The notes under the pieces are model-generated. The model was given only the letters and a program-made list of their open reading frames with translations, did no database searches and was not told the origin of the DNA. From Hemileia vastatrix (taxonomy: Eukaryota > Basidiomycota > Pucciniomycetes > Pucciniales > Zaghouaniaceae): DNA of 64,000 bases. The stretch lies in assembly GCA_030280995.1 (NCBI GenBank), contig JASXTE010000002.1, positions 2,344,001-2,408,000 on the forward strand, given 5' to 3'. Positions within the stretch are counted from its first letter, which is position 1. The number at the start of each line of letters is the position of its first letter. Shown piece after piece: positions 12,601 to 24,756 of the stretch. Both the position numbers and the translations under genes were made by a program.

Positions 12601-13744
12601 TTAATTAGATTTCAATTTTTTCAAGAGATTTTTAAGATCAGAGATTTCATTTTCTGGAATCCACTGGTCATATTCACTTGATTTATTTTTAAATCTTAAT
12701 AGATACTCAACTCCCTTTTCTTTAGTAAGGTGTCTCGTTTTAAGTATCTTTTCAATTTCTGCCTTTTCAACTATTTCTTCAGGTTGCTGTTTATGCCTTC
12801 CTGATCTTCTTTGAAATAGAGCAGTATCATTAGAATTGTATGGTTTTATAAGAGAAATAGGAAATACTGGATGTTTTCTATCATATGGTGCATATAGAAT
12901 AACCTCAACAGTATTATTACCAACCATTTTTTTAACTACAAATGGCCCATTAAATGGATCCTTCAACTTAACATTACCATTTAAATTGAAATGTAGAGTT
13001 GAAATAAGGACTTCATCACCCTCTTTGAACATTTGTTCTTTATGGGCTTTATCCCATCTTTTCTTTTCATACTCAAACGCCTTATCTATACATTCTTGAG
13101 CATGTTTTCTGCATAATTCCTGCATCTGAAGAAAAGATTTAGTACCTGGATGGATATCCAATCTAGGTAACTTATTAAGAGTTTTAAAAGGGGTATTAGG
13201 TACATAACCCAACCATAACTCAAATGGCTTCTTGCCAGTGACAGAATGTACTGTACTATTGTATGCAAATTCTAAACCTGGGATAAGGGTTATCCAATCA
13301 TGCGTGAATTTGTCATTGTCTTTAAAATTAAGACCAAAAGCACAATATCTTCTTATCATATCCTCTAAAGTTTGTATCATTCTTTCTGCTAGCCCATCAG
13401 TCTGTGGATGGTGTGCTGTAGAAAGTTTTAATTGACACCCTGAAACATCCATATGTGATTTCCAGAACTCAGAAGTAAATTTAGGATCTCTGTCAGAAAC
13501 TATTGCTTTGGGGAAACCTGCTATATTTAACATTTGTGTCCACCATAAAAAAGCTAAGTCCTTTGCAGAAACCTCTTTGTGGGTAGGAATAAATTTACAC
13601 ATCTTTGTAAATCTATCTACAACTACCCAGCAGGAGTTATAACTCTTATGCCCTGCTATTGGAAAACCTGTTACAAAGTCCATGTCAATGATTTTCCATG
13701 GAGCTTTTGGTTGCTCAATTTGTTGTAATAAACCAGCTCTTTGC
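12601..13744 (-). pseudogene. element 2 integrase with chromodomain
   Basis: 360 aa frame 13683-12601 with the integrase core: Asp in the first MDFVTGFP, Asp in SDRDPKF, Glu in LAERMIQTL, and a chromodomain at its end (IEKILKTRH...YLLRFKNK...DQWIP). The zinc-binding part is in the preceding frame (14348-13671, HHCC with CDSCQKS). One base is missing at about 13743, which separates the two. The segment is very similar to the integrase of element 1. Confidence 0.88.
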
Positions 13745-15206
13745 CTGTTAATCTTTTAGATTTTTGACAAGAATCACATGTTTCAACATATTTCTGAACA
13801 TCCTCAGACATGTTAATCCACCAAGCTGTGTTTTTTAATCTGGTTAATGTTTTATGGTAGTCAAAATGACCTGCTAATATATCATCATGACATATACTTA
13901 ACATTAACTTCTTCATTGAATGGGGTATTACAATTACATTACTTAATTTTTTCCTGTAATATATAAAACCATCCTCAATGGAAAGTTTTCCTTTTTCTAA
14001 TGCCACTTTATACTTATTTGCTAATGTTTTTATTAAAACATTCATTGAAGCATTAGATGGATCATTTAATATTGTAGTGAGTTTACTCAAGTCAGGATCT
14101 GAAGCATTATTATCAAGAATTGATTGCATAAATTCATCATCAAGATCTACAATATAAATGCCATAAATGTTAATAATCTCTGACTCAGGAAGATAAGCAG
14201 GATTATCATCATTATTAGGCAGAGGTACTCTAGATAACAGATCTGCATTAGAGTGCAAGATTCCTGCTCTATGCGTAATAGTCATCCAGCCTCTGTATTC
14301 TTGTACAGCTAATTGCCATCTAAACATGTGTCTATTAGGAGTTTTCATGTTTAAGAGTGACTTAACTGCTCTACAGTGAGTTATTAACTCAAATTTTTGG
14401 TCTTAAAGATAAAAATTTAGCTTCTCAAGAGCCCATACTTCTGCCTAACATTCAAGTTGAGTAGCACCATATTTCAATTCACTACTTCTCAGAGTACGTG
14501 AAATATAGCAGATTACTACTTCTGACATTTTTCCTTCAATAAGTTGTCTTTGATGCAAAGCAGCACCCAGACCAATAGAACTTGCATCTGTATATAATAC
14601 AAAAGGTAATTGGAAATCTAATAATCCCAAGTTAGGAGCTGTTATTAAACATTCTTTTAACATATCAAAAGCTTGTTGTCTTTCATTATTCCAAATAAAA
14701 GCTTCTGATTTCTTTATCAGTTTGGTCAATGGTGCAGCAATTGATTGGTAGTTTTTTATATTTTGTCTATAATCACCACACATTCCAGGAAAAGATTGTA
14801 CATCCTTTACATTTTGAGGAATGCCAATATTCTTTATTGCAGACTCTTTATTTTGGTCTACACATATTTGTAAGCCAGATACAATATTACCAAGCACTTC
14901 CAAAGATTCAAACCCAAATTTACATTTTTTCAATGCAAGGGTCATTTTAATTTCATCCATTTTTTGAAGTACTTTACTTAAATGGATTAAGTGTTCATCA
15001 TAAGTTTTTGAGAACACTATGATGTCATCAATGTATACCATTAACCATCCCTAAATCATTTCATTATGGAATGTTATATCCATTAACTTCTGAAATACTG
15101 ATGGAGCATTTTTTGGTCCAAATGGCATTCTGACATACTTATAAATTCCCATGTGTGTTTTTATCAACAAAAAGTTCTTTGAATTCTTTTCATCAGAATT
15201 TGATGT
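13671..15206 (-). pseudogene. element 2 reverse transcriptase and RNase H
   Basis: Pieces in order: RT middle (about 15200-15050), then 15041-14445 with the YIDD catalytic motif at its start and the first RNase H Asp (LYTDASSIGLGAAL), then 14444-13671 with the end of RNase H and the integrase zinc region. Lesions are a stop and frameshift near 15190-15205, TAG near 15053, TAG at about 14442, TAA near 14403. The motif A Asp just upstream (CLYGNKG, about 15220) is Tyr where element 1 has Asp, so even a mended frame would lack a catalytic residue. Confidence 0.85.
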
Positions 15207-16402
15207 TACCCTTTATTTCCATATAGGCAACTTATATATTTAGCACCTTTAAGGGTAGCATGTATAGAGGAAATCCTTGGCAAGGGATAAATATTATCTA
15301 CTGTAAATGTATTTAATGCTCTATAATCACCGCACAGTCTTCCTTTATCTTGTTCATAAGAAATTAGCACTAGTGATATTACACAATATTTTGGTGTAGT
15401 TTCAACCTTCTCAAGAATGTTCATATTCAATAACATCTTAATATTATCCTCTATTTCTTTCCTCTTCATTGGTGAAGCAGGGTATGGTTTCTTTTTAAGA
15501 CTATCAGGAATATTATCCATATCATAGGTTAAACTAATCTTCATTTCATGATTTTTTACAAGGCCAAGTTCATTTTTACCATGTGCAAAAGCCATTGGAA
15601 ATGCTTTAATTAATTCCAAAATATTATTTTTCTCCGTTTTACTTAACTGAGTGCCAAATGATGCTTTTGAAATTTCTGTTTCCAGAAGTTCCATCTCATT
15701 GGATTCTCTTCCTTTACACGGGGAATTTGTGACTGACTCAATATGTAAGACTGTGTTAAAAGAATTTATTTTAAATTTCCTTTTACCATTCATGCCAATT
15801 GTAAAATTGTTACTAGCAGGGTCTAATTTTACACCAAATTTAGTCAGAATATCATTTCCAATGATAAAACAGTTACTACAGTTAGTATTATCCATTACTA
15901 CAAAGTCACAAGTTACCCTTACATAACCATGTTGATGTTTGAAGAAAACAGCAGCTTTGTATTTACCAATGGGGTGTAGCACTGATCCAAAACCTCTCAA
16001 ATTTTTACTTTGAAGTGGCTCAAGCTTAGACTTATATTCACTATCAATTTTGTGTAATGTATTAGTGGAAACAACAGAACCAGCAGCTCCTGTGTCCAGT
16101 ACTATATTAACATTTTCAACAGAAATGATAGCTGGAACCGTGATAGGTGTCATTCTAAAGTTATCAGCTTGTATATCCTTAACGATTTCAGCATCCTCAA
16201 AATTCATTAAAGATTCATTTGAGTCCATATTTAATATTGGATTTTCAAAGATGGAAAAATCATCTTCCAACATACAGACTTCATTTTCATCACTATATGA
16301 GATATTGCTGTCATTATCACTTGATTCTTTACTTTTTTCAGTTTCAGTTTCAGATTCACGTTGATTTTTAACAATATTTATGTTTTTCTCACATTTGTGA
16401 CC
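15206..16402 (-). pseudogene. element 2 protease and RT N-terminus
   Basis: Frame 16273-15206 (355 aa) holds the aspartic protease (VLDTGAAGSVVS near 16105), a linker, and RT fingers (LCGDYRALN near 15330). It ends where Tyr of the GYHQ motif became TAA. The same frame runs back to 16402 across the knuckle half GHKCEKN, so the whole was one gag-pol frame interrupted by TAA at 16403-16405. Confidence 0.88.
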
Positions 16403-18465
16403 TTAGACCCAAGGTTTGTTACACTTATAACAAGTATTTGTTTCATACTTTTTAGGTACTACAGGTGCAGTAGGTTTTTTCTGCTTCTCCTGAAGTGTTT
16501 TTGAATTCTGAGTTTTTACAGGTTCAACATTTTGTTTATAAGTGGAATACCTCGATTCATACTTATGGTTTAATAATATTTCATTGCAAATATTAATAAA
16601 GTTAGAATATTCAGTAACATTTAATGTTTTAGCTACAACAATGTCTCTGACAGATATAGGTAATTTATATATTATCTTATCTTTCCATAAGTTAAAATTC
16701 ATATGAGGCTCAATGGCTTTTAATATTTTGTTTAAATTCATTAAAAATACCATAGGTTTGTCACCATTCAATGGATTATACCTAGTCTTCTCATAAAGTC
16801 TCTGCTGAGTAAGCCTGAATTTAGAACCTCCGAATGATTTTTCAATAAGTTGTTTCCATTCATCCCAAGAGTAATCTTTACCCTCACTCAAGACAGCTTC
16901 AAACCATAATAAAGAAACATCTTTAAATAAAGAAATTAATTTCGATGTTATTTCTTCATCTGGTAACTTATGTGAGAATGTTAAGTTGTCAATTATTTGA
17001 ATGAAATTTTTCCAATCAGAGCTGGCTTCCCCATCATACTATGGGTACTGATCTATCTTATGCCAGTTTTTCTGATTGGATTTTATCTCACTAATCTTAG
17101 GTAAATTCAACAACTCATTCACTTTTGATAAATGGTCTTGAATTTCTTCCTGCACATATTTGTGACTTACATTTTCAGATTTGACACTACCACCAGATGG
17201 TTTTTATTGTGGTGGTATAGGGAAGGAATGAGATTCACTTTTGCCAATAAAAGGATTATTATTATATTGATTATACTTATGATTATGCTGGTTCATTAGT
17301 AGATTGGCAGTTTCAATCTCAACTTTAGTTAATCTTTGTAGAAACTCAGAGACACTTTGATTTATCTGGGCAAAAGATAACTTTGTTCTTAATTCAATTT
17401 TCAATAAATGTGTTTCCTATAATTTTTCTAACTCACAGAATTTGTTTGAAAGTTCATTATATTTATTACTCAATGAATCATATTTAAGAGTTAGAGACAA
17501 ATTTTCTTTCTCTAATTCTTTGTTACGTGTTTCTAATTGAGAATTGTTTAATGTCAAGGATGAAATTGTATCACTAGAGAGCTTAACTGTCTGTTCCTCA
17601 CAATCAGTCATTCTATTCCACAATGCTGAAACAATTCTATGGACAGTTGGATTATTGTTAAAATATTCCATGTCTTCCTTTTCAATTCTCTCACTCTCCT
17701 GTGAACTTCTCATCTCACTAGTAGGTGGTTGCAACTGAGGGTTTACTGTATTATCATTATAACTAGTACTGTTATTGTGGACAAAAGACAAGTCAGGTGT
17801 ATCTACTCTAAAACCTAAATTTCTTAAATTCTCCTTTATTTTTTGCTTAGATTTAACATTAATAGGATTACCTATATTGTAATTATCAGTATTGTGTTCA
17901 ATCTGAGAGGGTAATCTACTTACCATGGGATGGTTTCCAGTCCTGATTTTTGGCGCTTTTTTCCTTTGTAAGGGTGAGCTGAGGAAGTCAGATGAGGTGG
18001 AGGATCCCTGTTGCAACTGTGGCTTGTCCACTGTTGATGAAACCAGTCCCATTTCAATTTGTCTACCAGAATTTTCTCCTGGGAGTGAGTTGACCAGCCT
18101 TGGGTAGGGTTTTGCTGATTTGACTGACTGGGCTGGCCTCCCTTTAACTTTTCCAATGCCTGATACATCTGCTGAAACCCTACCTTGCAATTGTTTTGCA
18201 ATTGCTCTACCTCTTTGAAAATGAGTGATTTGGATTCTTCCAACTTCAGAACCTGTTTGGCCAGGTGGGACAGTTGATCCTGAAGAGGAGGAGACATTTT
18301 TTTATAGTTATCTTTTTTAAGAGGTTGTCCTTTTCCTCTATAATCATGCCTTCTGCCTGGGGGTATTGTTGACCCTCCATGGTGATGTCCTGGAAAGTTT
18401 TTGTTAGCTTTAGACCTGGTGTTATAAGCAGGCTTTTCACTTACACTGTCCTGGGGAGCACTCAT
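16403..18465 (-). pseudogene. element 2 gag
   Basis: Starts with Met at 18465 (MSAPQDSVSE). The N-terminus is polar and basic and has a predicted helix (LEESKSLIFKEVEQLQNN). The frame shifts somewhere in 17960-18185, after which 18190-17417 continues with a clear coiled coil near its end (ETRNKELEKENLSL). Stops at 17414-17416, 17204-17206 and near 17040 follow, then 16891-16403 resembles the beginning of element 1 in this window (WDEWKQLIEKSFGGSKFR) and ends in the knuckle (CYKCNKPWV then TAA). Capsid/nucleocapsid role by family. Confidence 0.8.
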
Positions 18466-18702
18466 ATTGTAAAAAATGACAATATTTTAAGTCTAAAAAA
18501 GGAAAAAACTCTATGGAATTAGTAGACAAAAGATATTAGCAATAATATTACTGATAAAAAAGCAATGGAGCTTATCCTGAATTTATATCTTTATATTATT
18601 TAAATAATTATAAGAAAAATTCAAAAAAATCTGTTAAAAATGTAATAATAAGTTTAGCTAGACCAGTATAAGGGTTAATAAGTAGCTTACCAAGCTTTAA
18701 CC

Positions 18703-18766
18703 AAATACCAATTTAATTGGGTGTTATATTCGTGTCCAAATACCAAGTGAAATTGGGTTTATATTG
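18703..18766. repeat. short tandem duplication in element 2 leader
   Basis: Two copies about 33 bp apart of a block with CCAAATACCAA and AATTGGGT, between 5' LTR and gag. Each half is itself partly self-complementary (CCAAAT...ATTGG), so the leader RNA could fold here. Confidence 0.6.
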
Positions 18767-18975
18767 GATACAGTTACTACTGTAAATACCTTATTTTTAT
18801 GATAAAGAATTAGTAAAATTATTTTAAGGGTTCTTTCCGCAATTACTGAGTTATGATGACCCACTAATATTCAGCAGACTCAAATATTTTGGTTATTTTG
18901 AGCTGTACTAAAGTAAAAATCACGTCCCAAGGCTTATACTAAATAATAAGTAAAATATAAGGAAAGACCCCCAAT

Positions 18976-20151
18976 TGTCAGTATATTCTAGTATATAAGT
19001 ATGATCTAATAGTGTTTATTTATGGTCCTACTACTTATTGATAAATGATTTAGTGATTAAACCTCAGGGGAAGAGTAATAAAATAGTTATAATCAAATAA
19101 AACTCACAATACTTGGATATAAATGTGTGCTAGTGGTGGAAAATAGATGTATAAAATATAGTTATAGCTTATATAAAGATAATATGAATTTATAATGGCT
19201 TTATAATATATTTCTGAATGCTAATAATTGTATTGTAGTGTTTTTTTGAATTGTAGTAATTGAATGATGATAAATAACCATCAAAATCCCTTCTTACTTA
19301 TACCCAAATCCACTGGAGTGCACAGACCTTCAATCCAGATGATGTCACTTCTATCCCTGGAAATTACAGCAATTTGAGGGCCAATCACCTCCCCATGGCG
19401 TCCACTTCAAGCAGTTTCAACACCCAGACCTCCAGTAAGGACCCTCCATCACTATTAATAATAACACAGATCTATACCATAAATAGAAAATCCAGATAAA
19501 ATCGGATACCATGAAGTAACAGGTAAAATAAACAATCAAAAAGAGATTTAATGAAACCAAAAGCATATAAAGGAAACAAATAAAGAGTCCAAGCCCCCAA
19601 TAAAATCCCCAAGCATCCACATTAACCCAGAAATGTCCTTCCAACCCATAAATCCGTGAATAACCATCCAAGGAACTAAATTAAGTTGTCCAAACTGGGT
19701 GTATGCGCCTGATATAGGTGTCTATGCTTCTGTAGGCGTTGTGAGTCCACTGATTTCGTCCATATGACCTAAAATAAGCAGAAAAACAATGGTTATACGC
19801 TATTAAGGGGCTAAAACCCACTTATATACCTAAATATACATAATATACTGCATATTTCACTGAATATAAGATTTATGTATACATATGAGCTTATGTATGT
19901 CAATAATTACGTCATATCACTTAAGATAAGTATATTATGACTCCTTTAACACCTTAATAAATATTATTAGGCTATGGATAAGCTATTAAACTACTATAAG
20001 TTATATAATAGAACAATAATAATATATATATATATTAAAATAATATATATTATTATTTTAACCTTATTTTTGAGATATAAGCTTAATTTACTTAAGTTTA
20101 TCTTATTTTAAGCATAAGAAATACTCAGTCCTAGGGATATCTATGCTGGCA
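18976..20151 (-). repeat. 5' LTR of element 2 (family A, 1176 bp)
   Basis: Same length as the 3' LTR. On the reverse strand it starts with a damaged TGCCAGC and ends CTGACA; the leader begins ATTGGGGGTC. I do not recognise a standard tRNA primer site there. Confidence 0.92.
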
Positions 20152-20155
20152 AAGT

Positions 20156-21991
20156 GGTCTCTTTAACGGCGGATTCAATCCAGTTTGCAGCACTTCATTG
20201 ATTGGTTTAACTTTCACAGCAACCTTCTTATATTTTGCCGCTTCCACTTCCACATGTACTTGAGGAATTTAGCTCGTTTCATCAACAGAATCTTCATTTT
20301 TAGACCCATTTTCCACCACTCCAAAACGTTTCCGTATCAAATTCTGCTCATCCACTTCACCAGTACCCAAATCACCAACCAAATCAAAAATACCTCTAGG
20401 GAAATAAAAATCATCATTAGTTTCAGGATTCTCATCACAGAGACTGTCCATGTTACCTTCAGATAGGTCCCGTACTGCAGTAACTGCCCAACCAGAAGCT
20501 AGAAAGTCATGCCTTTTATCCTCATGCTGGAGTAACTCTCTTCTGAAACTGGACACAGACACACCAGTGTTGCCAACAAAACCACCAACCAAATAATCAT
20601 CACTCATCACAGAACCCAAATCCACAAACACCTTTTCTTGCTTTTCGTTATTCAGACAATTTTTTTGCATTTTCAATTTTTCTTGAGAGAAATCAGAATA
20701 AGACATTAGTTAAGAATTATTGTGCAGTTTATACTCATGCTGGAGGCCACTAGTAAACCAAGTAGGCTCCTTCCTACTGACAACATCTTTACAAAAATAT
20801 TTTTTTGCTGATTTTCAGTTATCTTGAGATTTTTTTCTTGATTTTTGTCTAATGGTTTCTTTCTATATCTAGAAAAAAAACCAGGGGTGTCCCCAATGCT
20901 CACATGAGTGGCCATGGTAATGTTTTTGAAAGGTGTAGAAGAAACCCTAGCAGTGCAAAATTGGGAGGACTTACTTTTAGACCAATTTTCCACCATTCCA
21001 AAACTTTTCCGCTCCAACAAAATTTTCCCTAAAACATCTTCAGAACTTGAAATAAACTTGAGAGAAAAACTTGAAGAAAAACTGAAACCAGACAAATAAT
21101 TTGACAAAAATTGACATAATAAAGTAATATTATCTACAAAAAGTTGAGATTCCACTTGATATATCTCCACTTGAGCTGACCTACTGCAATCCGGGATTTC
21201 TTCTTGAGGAGAAATTACAGCACTAGACTGATCAGCCCTATCTACCCTAAAAAAAGAAGGGTCACCAACAAAATTATCACCACTATCCTCAGATACACCA
21301 AAAGAGGACTTCAAATCTTTTCTCTTCCTAGTGCAAGTGCAACACTGACAAGATGCAGAAACACCAGGCCTAGTTTCCCAACCTTCATCACCTGGGGGTA
21401 CCAACCTCATATGTAACCGCCTCATATCTTCCCCAGTAATCCCCAAACTAATCCCAACACCAGACTGATAACCAATCTTGCCCTCAAAATCAATTAAAAA
21501 TGGCCCTCCTAAAACTGTCTTCACAGCTCCTCTAGCCACATAAAATAGAACTTCTCCAACAGCTCCACCTACACCTAACTTTACATGCTCTGCTGTACCA
21601 ATCAACTCAGTAGCATGCCCACCTATCCCTCTGAGATTTCCTTTAACACCAGCTTTAATTGGCAAATCCAGAGTAGTTGCATGATCCAATGAATTTAAAT
21701 TTATTTGTGAGCCTGAATCAACAAATGCCTTCAAATCTTTGCCATTTAAAGAAACAACCAAATATCCAAAGGAGCAGAAAAATGAGTCTCTACCTCATCA
21801 CCAAACTTCTCCACATTTTCACACATATACTCCACCTCACCAGTAGCCACTCTTCTCCTAGTCAAATTCTTCTTCTGCTTTTCAGCAAGGGCTGGACTAA
21901 TAGTGAACAATTCACCCAAAGATAATGGAATCTGAAGCTGATTCACCCTTCTCAAAACAACATCCATAGCATTCTCTTGAACAGAAACCAC
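20156..21991 (-). pseudogene. element 3 protease and downstream spacer
   Basis: 21991-21746 holds the leader common before such proteases (LSLGELFTISPALAEKQ...RRRVATGE). 21761-20706 (351 aa, another frame) has the aspartic protease with Asp-Ser-Gly (AFVDSGSQINLNS) near 21720, a conserved GIGGHA stretch, then low-conservation spacer with CQCCTCTRKRK. 20706-20269 continues in a third frame. The sequence runs to the element 2 insertion site at 20152-20155. At least two frameshifts. Confidence 0.75.
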
Positions 21992-22048
21992 TTGCCTCTT
22001 ATAATGAGTCTTACTCCTAGCAACCTTTGCCCTAGAAGACTCCTGAGG

Positions 22049-23724
22049 TCACACATTACCAACAACATCATGCATCTCCACATCAGAATTATCCCCATGA
22101 ACCTTTCCATCCACAGAGACCAAACCAGAACCATCAACATTAGTTCTAACTCCCTCCATTGGCCCACTAGAATTTGGCCTAGGCAAAGAAGCCAAAGGCA
22201 CATCCTCCTCTGTATCTAAATAATCATCCAAAGGCATAGGATCACCATTAAGATCAAAAGCACCAAAACTAGGGGGACCCATATCAGCTATCCCCTTCTG
22301 CATCTGACAAATCTCTTCAGGCATATAAATCTTCTTGGGATCTTCCGCCTTCTTAGAATCCGCCTTTCCACCTCTTGACCTTAACTGATTAGAAATACTG
22401 CTTCTAGCTTTAGAAGCAGCTGCCCTCCTAGAAGCCTCCACATCATATACACCAGCCATACACTCACCATCCGCCTTAACAACCTTTACCAACTCCAAAT
22501 TACCATATGAAGTAGAAAAAGTAGCCTTACTAACCTCTTTTTCCTTCCCCTTATCTCCAGAATTATTTCCAGTACCAGAAGAAGCCTCAGTAGGCAATTC
22601 CTCAAACCTAGCTCTCTTTTCACTCATACTATTTCTCCTCACCAAATCAGAAGGAGCCTGACCTTCACTGGGCTTGATAAAATATCCATCAGTAAACCTA
22701 AATACCTTTCCATCAAATTTTACTCTACCAGCAGCCTGATCCCTATTCAAAGTCCAACAATCATTAGACTTATGTCCCTTCGGGTTACAGTAGGAAAAAA
22801 TCCAAACATCAACAGTACCACCATTCCTCCTGTCATAACCTCTACTTGAATAAGATGATGAAGAAGAAGCTGAAACCCTTCTGGCCTTCTGAGTTTCTTG
22901 AACAGAAATTTTCAATTGCTTTGTTAATCAGCCAATTGATCCACCATCTCCTTATCCACATTCTCATCTACCTTAGGAACCGGTTTACCCAACTGAGCTT
23001 TTCTTGCCTCCTGAGCCTTCTTCATAATATTGTTATTATCAGCCAAAACTTCATTAATTTTGCTCACATACTGTGTACAGGTTTCTTGATAACTGTCCAC
23101 AGCCAAAAGCTTGAGGTGAGACTCCACCGATTCTTTAACCACCTTAAAAGCAGGCAACTTCTGCTCCCCATTAGGTAAGATTTTCATCAAAAACTTCCTA
23201 GAAAAATCCTTTAACACATCCATCCTAACATCCCTCCCATAAGCGGACCAAAATTAATCTTTGACTGCTTTTTCATGAGCCAATTCCTCTACCTCCACCA
23301 GATATTCCACCACAGTTTCAAATCTACCAACACATTTCCTATAACTCACCAAAGAAGTTATTCCACCCTGAAATTTCCATTCTCCAACAACATTATTTAA
23401 ATCCCCCATTGAATATCTGACTCCCCATCTGCCCACCATTTCCCTACTAAGCCTTTTCCAATCCCTAGTCTTATAACCCTCCATACCAGTAATCTCCTTC
23501 TCAAATTTCCTATCACCAATGAAAATGATTACCTGCTTCACCATATCTAAATAAGAAGCCCCATCAATTCCAGCAGCAGCCTCATATCTTCCCAAAAACC
23601 ACTTTACATCATCACCAATAAACTTGGGCCCATCCCAAGTTTGAATCCTTACTGAAGGCCTGACACCATCAGCAGCAGCAGCAATAACACCAGCACCAGA
23701 TGAAGAAGACATCCCAAATAGCAC
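22049..23724 (-). pseudogene. element 3 gag
   Basis: 23724-23254 (MLFGMSSSSGAG...) is the gag N-terminal domain with PKFIGDDVKWFLGRYE. 23223-22924 continues, and 22915-22049 has a retroviral-type knuckle, SYCNPKGHKSNDC near 22795-22755, whose first Cys has become Phe. Stops at 23254 and 22924 and a TGA at 22049 divide it. The 22915 frame later joins the protease leader at 21991 across that TGA. Confidence 0.78.
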
Positions 23725-23739
23725 CAGAAATCAATAAAA

Positions 23740-23913
23740 TCTGCAAGGGTTCAGCCCTTTACCAGACAACCAACAATATCCTACAAGGGTTCAGCCCTTT
23801 ACTAGGATAAAACAACAAACAAAAACAAAAACAACAGATCTAGCAAGGGTTCAGCCTATACCTAGATCCCTACTACCACAGATCCTGTACTGGTTCAGCA
23901 AGTTACCAGAATC
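23740..23913 (-). ncRNA. four related stem-loops in the element 3 leader
   Basis: Four copies of a fold with apical GGTTCAGC (as read on the + strand) at 23740-23766, 23777-23809, 23837-23868 and 23881-23913. Outer stems differ but remain paired: TCTG/CAGA, TATCCTA/TAGGATA, GATCTAG/CTAGATC, and GATcCTG/CAGaATC with one mismatch. Inner stems AAGGG/CCCTT occur in the first two and weaker pairs in the others. The position between primer site and gag is where packaging or dimerisation signals lie in retroelements. Function is inference; the folding symmetry is seen directly. Confidence 0.6.
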
Positions 23914-24005
23914 ACCAAATAACCAACCAATCAAAATCCAAAAACCAGAAAACCAAAATCCAGAAGTCCAACAAGTAGGTTTCTTCAGAAGCTAGAGGAT
24001 TTGAA

Positions 24006-24022
24006 CCCCACGTTGGGCGCCA
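24006..24022 (-). promoter_or_regulatory. primer-binding site of element 3
   Basis: Reverse strand reads TGGCGCCCAACGTGGGG, five bases after the LTR end (...CTCTACA). TGGCGCC at this place is the common start of tRNA-primed binding sites in LTR elements. Confidence 0.7.
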
Positions 24023-24026
24023 AAAA

Positions 24027-24696
24027 TGTAGAGTAGACTCCTACAGTCACCTTGCTACAGGAAGAATCAAAGGGAGTTGGAAAAACAAAAAGAAATCCCT
24101 GTCCCTCTAATTAAATGTAATATTCAATTAACTAAGCTTGAAGATCTGCTTGAAGAGTTGGATAAGTTGTAAATCTGAGAGAACGACTTTGAAAGTGTTG
24201 GAAACCTATAATATAGAAAAAAAATAAGTGCAATAAATGATTACACCCCCAAAACAAATACCTTATACCAGATTACACTGATACAAGTCACAGAAAATAC
24301 TTAGAAAAAGCCGCAACACTTGCCCAGAGACTGAAAAGTACAGTAAAGTACCCCAGAAACTACCCTTGGGATGATCTGTTCAAAGGTGCCTTATTAAAGG
24401 TCTGCCCCAGATTTACCCAGTTTCCCACCAAAATTAAAGAGTGTTCTTTATTATATTTTTATTTTATAAATTTTATAAGAAAAGAAATAAATTTGCGTCA
24501 CCAAGGATGAGAGCTATCCAATGGTACCCTATATGTTGATATTTTTTATTATAATTGTTGTTATATGTTAAATATTGTTAATTATCAAAAAATACCCTTA
24601 TTATCGAAACTAAAAGACAAAAAACATGTGGAAGACTAAGCTTCTCTATTCCCCATATGATTCTCCTGCTCCAGACCTTTCTAACAATACCCTACA
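24027..24696 (-). repeat. 5' LTR of element 3 (far limit uncertain)
   Basis: The near end is set by the primer site: on the reverse strand the LTR ends CTCTACA. A matching TGTAGG occurs at 24696, giving 670 bp, but no second copy confirms it. The head (24027-24075, ACAGTCACCTTGCT) resembles 47610-47640, so a related LTR may lie there. Confidence 0.5.
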
Positions 24697-24756
24697 TGCA
24701 TATTATATACAATAAACTATTGATCCAGTAGGCATAATAACTTTGTAACCAGATTT

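Larger units (their letters stand above)
11306..20151 (-). mobile_element. Ty3/gypsy chromodomain retrotransposon (element 2), full-length with both LTRs
   Basis: Complete reverse-strand element: 5' LTR 18976-20151, leader, gag-pol 18465-12601, 3' LTR 11306-12481. Both LTRs are 1176 bp and clearly the same sequence with scattered substitutions. AAGT flanks it on both sides (11302-11305 and 20152-20155), a target duplication of 4 bp, or 5 bp with one A lost next to the damaged LTR end. It lies within coding sequence of element 3, so it is younger than element 3. Many stops and shifts, and a lost catalytic Asp in RT, show it is dead. Confidence 0.93.
7930..24696 (-). mobile_element. Ty3/gypsy retrotransposon without chromodomain (element 3), interrupted by element 2
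   Basis: Reverse-strand element: 5' LTR from 24027 upward, primer-binding site 24006-24022, structured leader 23740-23913, gag 23724-22049, protease region 21991-20160, then a break where element 2 sits (11306-20151), then RT, RNase H and integrase down to 8061. The break falls inside coding sequence between protease and RT, with AAGT on both sides of element 2. The coding frames carry many stops and shifts. The high limit of the LTR is uncertain; the minisatellite at 24757-25100 may belong to it. Confidence 0.75.

Noticed and set aside
23740..23868. Pol III B-box-like GGTTCAGCCC in the leader repeats
   Set aside because: It differs from the consensus at a key position and has no A box or terminator in place.
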